A stretch of DNA of 19,217 nt, taken from NCBI GenBank assembly GCA_003339415.1, contig PDHQ01000496.1, forward strand, positions 1 to 19,217, written 5' to 3'. This document shows, in pieces, positions 1 to 9,208 of the stretch; positions within the stretch are counted from its first letter, which is position 1, and the number at the start of each line of letters is the position of its first letter. Made by a program: the position numbers and the translations under genes. The notes beneath the pieces are model-generated. The model searched no databases, was not told the DNA's origin, and saw only the letters and a program-made list of their open reading frames with translations. Source of the DNA: Ophiocordyceps camponoti-saundersi (nom. inval.). Its lineage: Eukaryota > Ascomycota > Sordariomycetes > Hypocreales > Ophiocordycipitaceae.

Positions 1-3000
1 ATAAATAAATATTCCTTTAGGAAGTTTAAGCTTATAATTAAGGTTATTTAGCTTTTCTTCTATAAGGAAAGGTCCTAATTTTTTAAATTCTAAAGACTAA
101 TTAGGCCGTCTAGTTTCTATATTTTTCTTTAATAAATAAACCTTATCGTTTTTATTAAATAAGGGTTCTTTTTCGCGTTTCTTATTATAATAATAATTAA
201 TTCTTTTAGTTATAAAGTCTAATTCTAATTTTATATAAGAATATAGAGATCTAAGCTATTCGGTGTTTAAAATAGCTTTTTCGTTATTAGTTTTATCTAA
301 TAGGCCTAGTCTATAGGCTTCCGGGTTAAATCCGTAATTCGCTATAGCGGGCGTTATTTTAATAGATTCCGATTCGGCGGTATTATAAGCTAACTAAGCT
401 ATAGGTAGGTTTATTACCTAGTTATCTTATTCGTAATTAATATAAGCTCTAAGGTATTATTTTAAAGTCTAATTTAGGCGTTCCGTAGCCCCGTTAGTTT
501 CCGGGTAGAAAGCAGTACTTAATTTATACTTAGTTCCTAGCTTAGATATAAGGCTAGTCTAGAATTTAGAATTAAACTTAGGGTCTCTATCGCTTATAAT
601 AACTTTAGGTAGGCCTCTATCTGCTACTATCGTCCTTAAGAATAAATAGCTTAATTTTTTAGCAGATAAAGCCTCTATCGTAGGTATAAAATAGCCGTAT
701 TTAGTTAATCTATCGGTTATAACTAAAATAAAATTATATTCTATATTAGTTATAGGGTTTACCGATAAGGGTAATTTAACTATAAAATCTATAGCTATAT
801 TTTCCTAGGGTTATTCGGTAACTCTTATAGGTTATAAAAATCCGTAAGGCTTATACCTTAAAGCTTTAGATTTATTGCAAATATTATAGTTTTTAATAAC
901 TTTAATAATAGCTTTTTTAAGATTTTTCGTATTATAATAGGCTTTAATTCTATTATAAGTTTTTTATATTCCTTAATAGCCGTGAATAGGTAATTCGTAG
1001 AATTCTTTAACTATAGTTTCTACTATATTAGGAGGTATAAATAACTTCTCTTTAAAATAAGCTAAGTTATCTATTTACTTAATATCTTTATAATCCTTAA
1101 AATTAGTATCTTAATAGGCTTCTTTTATTTATTTTAATATAGAATTATCGGCTTCTACCTTAAATATAGCGTTTAAGGTATTTTATTCTAAATTTCCTTT
1201 ATTATTTATTTGAAGGAAATTAGTCGTTATAGGTATTATACCGGTATCTAAATCAGGTCTTCTACTAATAATATCGGCTCTTTTATTCTCACTTCCTTTT
1301 TTATATATAATTCCGTAATTATAATTAGTAAGGAATTTAGCTTACCTAATTTATCGGCTATTTAAGGTTTAACTCGTACTAAAATAGCTTATATTTTTAT
1401 AATCGGTATAAATCCTTAATTTAAATTCGTTTCCTAATATATAGTGCTTAAATTCTTTAATTACTTTAATAATAGCTAAAAATTCTTTATCGTAGATAGG
1501 ATAGTTAATTTCCGAATCTACTAGCTTTTTAGAATAAAAAGCTATAGGGTGTAATATAGTATTATTTTCCTAGCTTAATTAGGCTCCTATAGCGTAATTA
1601 GAAGCGTTAGTTTCTAAAATTAAAGGCTATTTCGGATTATAAGTTATTAATATAGGTGCTAAGATTAGCTTTTCTTTAAGGGAATTAAAAGCTATATTAG
1701 CTTCTTCGGTTTATTTAAAAGGTTCTTTTTTAGCTAATTTTATTACTATTAATATAAGAATAATTATATTAGAAAAGTCTTTAATAAACCTTCTATAATA
1801 ATTATAATAACCTATAAATTACTATATATTTTTAATCGATTTAGGTATAGGCTAGTCCTTTAAAAGTTCTAATTTGCTAGGGTCTATTTTAATATTATAA
1901 GGGGTTATAATAGTGCTTAGAAATTTAACTTCTTTAGAAAAGAATTCGTATTTCTTAGGATTAATATATAATTCGGCTTTCCGTAAGGCTTCTAATACCT
2001 TTTTTAAGTAAACTTTATATTCTTCTAAAGAATTTGAAAATATAATAATATCGTCTAAATAAGCCGTAGTAAATATATCTAAATAATCTCTTAGAATATA
2101 ATTTATACGTTTTTAAAAAGTAGCGGGGCTATTATATAGTCCTAAGGGTAATACTAAATATTCGTAGCTTCTATATCTAGTTCCGAAAGCTATTTTATAT
2201 TTATCTCCTTCCGCTATTCGTATTTAGTAATAAGCTAATTTTAAATCTAACTTAGTAAAATACTATTTCTAGCTTAATCTATCTTTTAGTTTTATAATTA
2301 AAGGTATCGGCGTTCTATCTTTAATAGTATCGTTATTTAATTTTCGATAATCGATTACGGGTCTTAATTTATCTTTTTCTTTACCCGATTTATTAGCAAA
2401 TATAACGGGAGCTCTATAAGGGCTTTTAGAAGGTCTTATATATCCCTTTTTAATTCATTCTTCTAAATATTCCTTTAATACTTATAGTTATTTTTCGTTA
2501 CTATTATAAATTCGTATAAATCGAGGTTCCGAATTAGGTTTTAATTTAATTTCGTAATCCTATAGGCTTCTTTTAGGTAAGGTATTATCCGGGGGTTTTT
2601 TAAATATATCTAAGAATTCTTCTAGAATTTTTTTAGGTATTAATTTATAGCGTTCTAACTTTTCTTTAGAATAAGAAGCTATTTCTTCCTTATAATCTAC
2701 GCTAGAAATAGTAGCTAATATAGTAGTAGTATAAGGCGTTTTACTATAAATTTTATTACTTTTAGCTTTATTATAAGGTTCTTACTTATAATAATTATAT
2801 TTATTTCTTATAGTAAATTTCTAATTATTATTAAAGAAGTTTTTCCTTTCTTTAATTTCTTTAATCGAACTATTCTTATTATTCGGGCTTCTCGCCTCTT
2901 TAAAATTTCTTAAGCTAAATCCTTTATAAAGATTTCCTAGGGCGTTATTAAACCTAGTATTTTCTTTTCTATTCGTATAATTATAATAAGGTCGACTTTT

Positions 3001-3720
3001 ATTATAACTATTTATATTCGATTATCTATTCTTATAGTAATTATTTTTTATAGATCTAGATTACTTATTTTTTACACTTAACTTACTTCTATTAGTATTT
3101 CTAGAAATCTTATAATAAGGCTTCTTACCGTTATTATAATTATACCTTCTCGGTTTATTTTTCCTTCTAGAATCCGTTCGATTATTTTTACTAGTATTAC
3201 TATTAGAAGTACTAGATATTAAATAATCGTCTATAAATATAACTTAGCCGGTTTTCTAGTTAATTTGCGGATTATATTTATAAAGAAAAGGATAACCTAA
3301 TATTATATCGTATTCTACTATTTTAAAAATATCGAAGGTATCGGTAAAAGTATAAGGTCCTATTTTAAATTCGAAGTGATTAGTTTCGTATAAAATTATT
3401 CCCTTATTAAACTAAAAATTCAATCCTTCGGCGTTTTTTACTATACTAGGCGTTTTCTTTTTTATATAGCTTAAATTTAGACGTTTTATAGCTATAAGTG
3501 AAATATAATTACTAGCGGCTCCGCTATCTATAAAGGTAATTACTTCTTTTCCTTTATATTTTAAAGTAAAAGTTAGTTTAGAAATAGGGATTTTAGTATT
3601 ATTAGTTTTAATAGTAATAGTATTAATACTTTGCAATTTAGGATAGTTATAATAACGCCTTTCCGTTCCTAAATCCTTACTAAAATCCTTATTCTTATTA
3701 GTTATACCTTTATTTACCCT
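1..3720 (-). pseudogene. pol: Gypsy Pol polyprotein (protease, RT, RNase H, integrase), RIP-inactivated, 3' partial
   Basis: Pol copies the element RNA into DNA and inserts it. Protease is at 3412-3636 (DSGA). Reverse transcriptase is at about 2445-1900: [11 protein letters not shown], motif A KLDLKLAYY (Asp 2245-2247), [12 protein letters not shown] and the active-site AYLDDIIIFS (YLDD 2050-2061) are all readable. RNase H starts near 1614 with ETNASNYAIGA, where the family has Asp at both Asn positions. Integrase has a damaged HHCC finger at about 1015-880: one His and one Cys remain and the partners are Tyr. The core keeps Asp 787-789, Asp 589-591 and Glu 481-483 with exactly 35 residues between the last two. 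The GPY/F-type tail (KKLGPF) lies near the left edge. Many in-frame TAA/TAG codons make it nonfunctional. The frame is -1 relative to Gag, consistent with programmed frameshifting, but I could not identify a slippery site. Confidence 0.95.
3412..3636 (-). pseudogene. Retropepsin-like protease segment of the Gypsy pol, longest stop-free piece
   Basis: This 74-codon open stretch is an aspartic protease fragment of Pol that cleaves the Gag-Pol polyprotein. Residues 35-40 read FIDSGA, the D-S/T-G-A active-site motif, with the catalytic Asp at residue 37. Downstream is a typical SNYISLIAIKRLNL segment. The ATG at its start is internal to the pol frame and is not a true start: the same frame continues upstream and, past a stop, downstream into reverse transcriptase. 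It stays open only because few Gln or Trp codons occurred here. It is not a separate gene. Confidence 0.9.
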
Positions 3721-5714
3721 TCTTAAATAGAGGCTTTCCCTTTTCCCTTAAGGTTTTCTTTAAATTCCTCGGGCTACGTTAGGAAATCTTACCTTCCGGG
3801 ACTATTTTCCTCGGTAGGGGATCCGTTTCCTATAGGCCCTTTCGTTAATAATTCTTTTATAGAGGTAAGCATAGCCTAAATTATATCTAATTCGATACTA
3901 AGAATTCGGGGTTAAAAATCGTAGTTATTTCCCTTATTTTCTTTAAGAATCCTATAATTAGTTTCCCTATCGAGAAGGAATTCTATTTCTTTAATAAAAA
4001 ACCTTTCGTCGATAAAGCCAGCTTCCTTATAAAAGGTTAGTAAGGACGGGTAATAATTAATATTTTATTTTTCCCGTAAGTGAAAATTATAGTCCTTATC
4101 GTAGTAAAATTACTAGCTAAGATTATAGTGCGCTTACTTATACTTATCGAAGAATTCTTCTAAGTACCTTAAGTGCTAAAATAATTTATTATAAGGAAAG
4201 TAGTCGTTATTTTTCTAGTCTTCGAATTCCTTTAGAATTAATTCCTTTATTTTAATAAAATGCTATATTTTTTCGTCTTTTTCTTTACTATCGGTTTCGA
4301 TAGTATAAAGATATTTTGCCGTAAGAAGGGGTAATTCTTCTTCTTCCTTCTTAATTTTATCTTCTAGAATAAGGTTATCTTCTAGGATAGTTTCGTAGTC
4401 TTCCCTTATTCTATTAGGGTTATTAATATAGTCGTTAAGACTAAGGGTAGAAATCGAGTCTTCCGAAGGGCTATATTAGCTAGGTAAGTTAGAATAGTAA
4501 GGAATTCCTTAAATTCCTTCTTTTCTATCTTTAAACTATTCTTCCGTAACCTACTTATACGTTTTAAAAGGGTTATTTTTACCCGGCGGGTAAAACTCTC
4601 CTCCGGAATTAAATTCCGTACTAGCTTCTAAAAGGCTTATAGGCTTTAAAGGCTTCTTCGTATTCCTAACCGTACTCTAGCTATCTAGGAATAGCGTATC
4701 GGCTATAAGTTCCGGGTTATACTATTATCTTAGTTCTTCTCGGAATTCGTAAGCCTCTCGGTTTATATCGTCCTCTTTTATTAGTAGTTTAAATTTCGTA
4801 TTATAAATAGTACTCCGTTCCTTCCTATTTAAGCCTAGCGTGTTGCGATTAGTAGCTAGGTAGAAAGAAATAACGTTAATTATCTTACTATTCGTAGAAG
4901 AGGTTTTTCCTATTCCTTTTCCTTTTCCTTTTCCCTATTTTTTAAAGCAGTTTTTTGCAATATAGCCTTCTTTATTATAAAAGAAGCAGATAATAAGCTT
5001 CGAAGATACTATATTTAAATCTATAGGGTCTCCTCGATTAGCGTAATTTTTCTTATATTTTTTATTACCTTTATTAATATAAGAAAAGGTATTTTTACTT
5101 CCTTATTTTTGCTACTTTCTTTCGAAAAGTCGATCGTCGATTTTAATAGCAGAAGCTATATAAGTAGATAGCTCTTTAGGTTTATCTTACTTATATAATT
5201 CGTCTTTAACTTCGTCTTTTAGTCCTTCGTAAAAAATAGCTATAAGGGCTTTATCTTCCTAGTCTAACTTACTAGTTATTTATCTAAATTTAATAGCGTA
5301 GTTAGAAGTAGCCCCTTTTTGCCGTAAGGTTTATAATTTATACTCTATAGTTCTTACTTCGTCTTGCTAGCCGAAAACTTCCTATAGTTTTTCTTCGAAT
5401 CGATTAAAACTAGTAAAAATAAGCTCCGTTTCTTCTTCCCTATTATCCGTAAGTCCTAAATAATTCCTTAGTATAAGTTTAAACTAGTCTAAAGCTATAC
5501 CTTCTAGGTAAGTAGAAGTATAGATTACCTTTATAAGTTCGTTATAAAAGGTAGAAGAATAGAGCCTAAAATAAGCTCTAATATTAGTTAAGAACGCTTA
5601 TAAATCGTTATCTTTCCCGCTATAGTATTTAAGTCTCGGGACCTTACTAATATCTATAATAGGTCTAGGATTAGTAGCAGTATAGGGGGGTATAGGGGAG
5701 GTTATATTAGATAT
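3720..5714 (-). pseudogene. gag: Gypsy Gag polyprotein (capsid, CCHC zinc knuckle, long C-terminal extension), RIP-inactivated
   Basis: Gag packages the element RNA into virus-like particles. The frame starts at a probable ATG now reading ATA (5712-5714). The capsid core at about 5600-5100 has the fungal retrotransposon Gag pattern, with GLKDEVKDELYK near 5220-5180 and IDDRLFERK near 5130-5105. The zinc knuckle at 4947-4988 reads C-x2-Y-x4-Y-x4-C, so the second Cys and the His have become Tyr; it is followed by a Gly-Lys run. The same frame then continues for roughly 400 codons to about 3720. This extension is acidic in the middle (about 4400-4330) and I do not recognise a domain in it. In-frame stops are TAA or TAG, as expected from mutated Gln and Trp codons. 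The downstream end is approximate because pol uses a different frame. Confidence 0.88.
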
Positions 5715-6771
5715 ATTATAAACTACTAGGTAGCGCCGCTTATTTCCTAATTAGGAAAGAAAAAAGTAGATTTTTACCTTTTATTTCCGTGGAGATATAT
5801 GCGATTAAAAAAGTACTATTTTTCTATTTTTCTATTTTTCTCTATTTTTCTAGGAAAGGAATTCTTTTAGCATACTCTCTTCTTATTCTTCGTACCTATA
5901 AGGCAGTTATAGTAGTAAAGAAGCTTTTAACGTATTACGGATCGTACCCGTAATTACCTAATCTTACCCGTAGCCCTTAATCTAAGCTTCTAAAAATAAA
6001 AAGAGAAAAGGGGTAATAAGAAAGTAAGGGGCTTTACTTACTTTAACCGGGCAGTAGGTAGCCGGAATAGGAAATTTATAAAGTATAAATAAGTAAGAAC
6101 TTCCTAAATAGGAATATCTTATAAGGTAAGGGAAGGTAATAGAGAGTAGGCTTTTATAATACTAATTATTTAGATTAAAAGCTTAGAGAAGAAGGAAAGG
6201 AAAGACCCTTTAAGGGAAGGAAGCCTTCCTTTTATAGTTTTCCTTCTTTAAGAAACTATCTAATTATATAAGCTAGCTAGAAAGCTATAGAATACCGTAG
6301 AAGCTTTATATTATAAATATATTAGCGAATAAAATAGCTTTATCTTATTCTATTTGCTTCTATCGTATTCTTTTTACTTTGAAATTAAATTCCTACTTTG
6401 AAATTAACCCTTAATTTTAAATCTACTATATTCCTTAGCGAATAAAATAGCTTTATCTTATTCTATTTGCTTCTATTATATTCTTTTACTTTGAAATTAA
6501 ATTCCTACTTTAAAATTAACCCTTAATTTTAAATCTACTATATTCCTTAGCAAATAGAATAGCTTTATTTTATTCTATTATATTCTATTAGCTTCTAGGC
6601 TAATAATGAATTATAATAGATAATTCTTTTATTTATAATAGCTGATATTTCTTTCCGTTTTTAACCGTCTCTAACCGTTCTTCTTATCCTAGGAATTTTA
6701 TTCGTTATTCTTATCTTTATTATCTTATCTTATTATCCGGGTTTTAACCTTCCGAGGTTTAGCCGTAATTT
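5715..6771 (-). other. Probable leader and 5' LTR region of the Gypsy element, boundaries unresolved
   Basis: This gene-free stretch lies directly upstream of gag, so the primer-binding site and 5' LTR should be here. It is less AT-rich near 5750-6300, has a short TATTTTTC-type repeat at 5818-5851 and the 113-bp tandem repeat at 6322-6590. I cannot place the LTR ends, because the 3' LTR needed for comparison is outside the window and RIP converts TG...CA termini to TA...TA. Bases 6600-6771 hold nothing I can identify. Confidence 0.45.
6322..6590. repeat. 113-bp tandem repeat, about 2.4 copies
   Basis: Units begin at 6322, 6435 and 6547 (periods 113 and 112). Each starts TTAGCRAATARAATAGCTTT and continues through two ACTTTGAAATTAA-like blocks to CTACTATATTCC. 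The third copy is partial and diverges after about 40 bases. Units 1 and 2 differ by a few substitutions, several of them G to A or C to T, and a small indel. Its position upstream of gag suggests repeats inside the 5' LTR or leader. Confidence 0.85.
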
Positions 6772-6879
6772 AAATACTAGATACTAGTATTTTTACTTTA
6801 TTATATAAATTATATTATTAAGTCGTTTATATAATAAATACTGCTTATATAATAAGAATAGTACTTTTAACTAGTATTT
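6772..6879. repeat. Candidate small inverted-repeat (MITE-like) element
   Basis: A 108-bp segment is bounded by a perfect 9-bp inverted repeat, AAATACTAG at 6772-6780 and CTAGTATTT at 6871-6879. Imperfect complementarity extends inward for about 30 bases on each side (TTATTATATAA-type arms). It sits just before the readable Copia coding sequence. No clear target duplication is visible, and the extreme AT content makes chance pairing likely. Confidence 0.3.
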
Positions 6880-6904
6880 ATATCCTAAATTATTATAGTA
6901 TAAC

Positions 6905-7615
6905 CTCTCGGCCGCTACTTAAGTTTAAGAACTAATAAAGGAAGACTATAACGCTTTAAACGCCTATATATAATAGTAAATTAAGAACGCTAACTAAGGA
7001 TTATATTTTATCCCTTTTAACCTTCCCTATACGAAGCTTTAGATCTTTACTAATAGCTTATTTATAAATAATAAAGATTTATTTTTATAGATAAGATTTA
7101 TAATTATACTAAGTAAAAAGGTAGCTTATATAAAGAATAAAATCTTTATTTATAGTAATATTATATACTAATCCTTAATAAAATATAAAAAAGTAACGCG
7201 TAGTATACTTATAAGTAAATTATATAATATTATATAAAGAATTAATAGTAAAATCGCCCTTAATACTATACTTTAGAAGATTATACAAAGCCTCTCGCTA
7301 CTAAATATCCCTCTTATATTTTATATAAACTTATACTCCTTTTATAATTACTTAGTTAAGCTTAATAATATAAGGGAGAAGAGGCTTATAATTAATATTA
7401 TAGCTTTATATAAATTATATAAAAGAAAGGAAATTATAAGATATTTTAAATCGATAGTAAAGATAACTTAGTAAACGCTATAATAAAGAAAAGTTTAAAT
7501 AACGCCCTTATACGATTAGTTATAATAAATAAGATTAAAATTAAGATAAAAGTAATTATTAAAAAACTTACGCTACTGCCGCCGCCCCCTAAGCTTATAA
7601 ATTTAATATTATATA
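6905..7615 (+). pseudogene. Ty1/Copia Pol, C-terminal RNase H domain, RIP-inactivated fragment
   Basis: The plus strand encodes the RNase H end of a fungal Copia polyprotein, which removes RNA from the RNA-DNA hybrid in reverse transcription. Recognisable pieces in order: KEDYNALNAYI near 6942, NSLFINNKDLF near 7050 (family form DSSFANNKDLS), IKYKKVTRSILISKLY near 7175-7225 (family KCKRVTRSVLASELY), REKRLIINIIALY near 7373, then DSKDNLVNAIIKKSLNNAL from about 7453 (family DNPADAMTK). The first pieces share one frame and the last is in another, so a small indel lies near 7440-7450. This fragment therefore has an indel in addition to RIP damage. RT and earlier domains are not visible upstream. 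A Pro run near 7577-7591 marks the approximate end. Confidence 0.85.
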
Positions 7616-7691
7616 AGAAAAGTAAAATAGCTACCGCTATCTATATTATATTACCTAATAATAGTAAATATAAACCGCTAGCGATATAATA

Positions 7692-7915
7692 AGCTTATTA
7701 TTATTATCCTTATTATTATCGTTATCTTTATTATTATTAAAATTATTATCTAACTTATCCTCCTCCTCTCCCTCGCCCTCGCCCTCGCCCTTACCTTTTT
7801 CTTTTTCTTCTTTATTATTATTATCGTTTTTATCTTCGTCCTTTTCGTCTTTATCCTTTTTATCTTTATCTTTACTTTTATTATTATCGTTATCTTCTTT
7901 ATCCTTTATATAATA
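7692..7915 (-). repeat. Polypyrimidine low-complexity tract; minus strand reads as an Asp/Glu/Lys-rich stretch
   Basis: The plus strand is almost entirely C and T with TTATTA and CCCTCG repeats (CCCTCG three times near 7770-7790). The complement reads without stops for about 75 codons as alternating Lys, Asp, Glu and Asn with a Gly-Glu core (GKGEGEGEGEEEE). This could be the charged tail of a mobile-element or host protein, or simple-sequence DNA that is open because purine-rich codons cannot be stops with C or T in first position. No domain is recognised. Confidence 0.5.
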
Positions 7916-8002
7916 ATAATCGCACTAATAACTATAGGAATCTTATATATATATATTATAAATACCCCTTTAAAAGCTACGAAGGTAGCGGTAGTTAGAA
8001 AA

Positions 8003-8104
8003 CGGGGTATTACCTTATTAGCCGTACCGCCGCCTATATAGCCTCTAGGCGGGGAATTACCTAGCGGCTTAGATTATAATCGCGCGGTAATAACCCGCGC
8101 GCTA
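8003..8104. repeat. CpG-rich double-hairpin island
   Basis: Within AT-rich DNA, about 100 bases are GC-rich with two perfect 7-bp stems: CCGCCTA (8030-8036) with TAGGCGG (8046-8052), and CGCGCGG (8081-8087) with CCGCGCG (8095-8101). The outer parts GGGGTATTACC and GGTAATAACCC are also near-complementary. It may be a small inverted-repeat element or LTR remnant whose CpGs survived because RIP targets CpA. Confidence 0.5.
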
Positions 8105-8462
8105 AATAACTTTTAAGATAAGCTTAATAGCTATCTTACCTATATAAAAGCGTAAAGTAATATTATAAAATATACTAGCTAGAAAATAACGCTTTTTTAC
8201 TTATTATATAATTAGTATATATTTATAAAACTATTTTATATAAAAAAGATATATATAATAATTACCGCTTATAAAAACTTAGCGCGTATAGCGTTATCGC
8301 TTTTTAAAATAATAATAATAGTTTTATTTAAGAAAAGGAGGCGCTTAAGGATTATATTAATAATAAATATAATTATTATATAAAAACTTATTTTTATTCC
8401 TTTTCTTATTCTTATTCTTCTTTATTATTATATAAAAAAGCGAAAACTATAGTAATAAAAAA

Positions 8463-8497
8463 ATAGTAATAATAATAATATTATTATTATTATAGTT
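8463..8497. repeat. TAA/TTA microsatellite palindrome
   Basis: A TAA-type trinucleotide run is followed at once by its complement (ATT/TTA run), flanked by ATAGTA and TACTAT, so the whole block is self-complementary. It is simple-sequence DNA with no coding value. Confidence 0.75.
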
Positions 8498-8932
8498 ACT
8501 ATTATAAAAGATAAAGGAGGGAAAAAATCTCTTTTTATACGAAATAGAAAGAAGGGTGTTTCTTATAATTAGTAAGGCCTACTAGCTATAAATAATAGCG
8601 CGAAAATTTCTACTAATTAGCGCCCTTTTTTGTATTTTCTCTCTCTTATATTTTCGGTTATAGCTATAAATATTACTTTATATAAACTTTTTAAATATTA
8701 TAATAATAACCCTTTTAAGCGTATAAAGCTAATAGATTACTCTCTTTAAAAGTAACTTTTCTCCCTTACTATATAAACGCCTTCCTATATAAATAGGCTA
8801 TATATAATACTTTATAATTTATAATAACTTACGCTATAAGTTAATTCTAACTATATAAGCACTATTAACGCCTAGTAACGCCGCACGCTTACTAAGGAAG
8901 CTATATAATATTTTATAAAGAAAAATTATAAG

Positions 8933-9208
8933 TATTAAGGTATCTTATAATACCTTAATAGCCTTATATTATCCTTATAGCCTTATACCTTATATAGCTT
9001 ACCCGAGTTAGTAGGAATTTTTATATAGGATCCTTTTAATCTTATAATACTACTCCTTACTTTATATATTCCTTATCTAATACTTTATATATTCGAATAA
9101 GTATTTAGATAGCTATCCCCTTCGTATAGTAGTATAAAGGGCATCGCGATAATATACTCCTTTCTAGGACCCCCCCCTTATTACTAGTAATAGATAGCCC
9201 GTCTAATA
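8933..9208 (-). repeat. RIP-mutated LTR (276 bp), inverted copy of the solo LTR at 11326-11600
   Basis: Read on the minus strand from 9208, this aligns base for base with 11326-11600. Shared landmarks are ATTAGACGGGCT, ACTAGTAA, a G7 run, GGTCCTRGAAAGGAGT, ATTATCGCGATGCCC, TACGAAGGGGA, AGCTATCTAAATAC, TATTCGAA, GGATCC and the terminal hairpin. Nearly all differences are CA to TA or TG to TA in this copy, the directional pattern of RIP. The flanks on the two sides (ATAAG and TAATA) do not match as a target duplication, so it may not be a clean solo LTR. On the right it abuts Copia integrase sequence of the same strand. Confidence 0.88.

Larger units (their letters stand above)
1..5714 (-). mobile_element. 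Ty3/Gypsy LTR retrotransposon, RIP-degraded, truncated by the window edge
   Basis: On the minus strand the domains follow the Gypsy order: Gag, CCHC knuckle, protease, reverse transcriptase, RNase H, integrase. RNase H preceding integrase separates Gypsy from Copia. All pol landmarks I placed (protease Asp 3526-3528, RT motif A Asp 2245-2247, YLDD 2050-2061, integrase residues 787-789, 589-591 and 481-483) are in one frame, so substitutions and not indels destroyed the element. The 3' end and 3' LTR lie left of base 1. I see no env-like region between integrase and the edge, but only the start of the post-core region is present. Confidence 0.93.
7616..8932. other. Unassigned AT-rich interval with low-complexity DNA and a CpG-rich hairpin island
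   Basis: No gene is recognised here. The interval holds the pyrimidine-rich tract (7692-7915), the hairpin island (8003-8104) and a TAA/TTA microsatellite palindrome (8463-8497), listed separately. In the minus frame that crosses the pyrimidine-rich tract, about 45 codons to its right (about 8055-7935) are also nearly stop-free. The plus strand has a competing reading (GGELPSGLDYNRAVITRALN, about 8050-8110). I cannot decide between them. Part may be the 3' end of the Copia fragment at 6905-7615. Confidence 0.4.

Noticed and set aside
3650..3850. Specific slippery heptamers for gag-pol frameshifting
   Set aside because: Several A- or T-rich heptamers occur, as expected in such DNA, but none matches the zero-frame codon phase convincingly.
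1..5714. Endogenous virus with an envelope gene
   Set aside because: The domain order and integrase type are those of an ordinary fungal Gypsy retrotransposon, and no envelope-like region is visible in the part present.
6322..6590. CRISPR-like array
   Set aside because: Units are contiguous 113-bp copies with no unique spacers between short repeats, and the sequence context is fungal.
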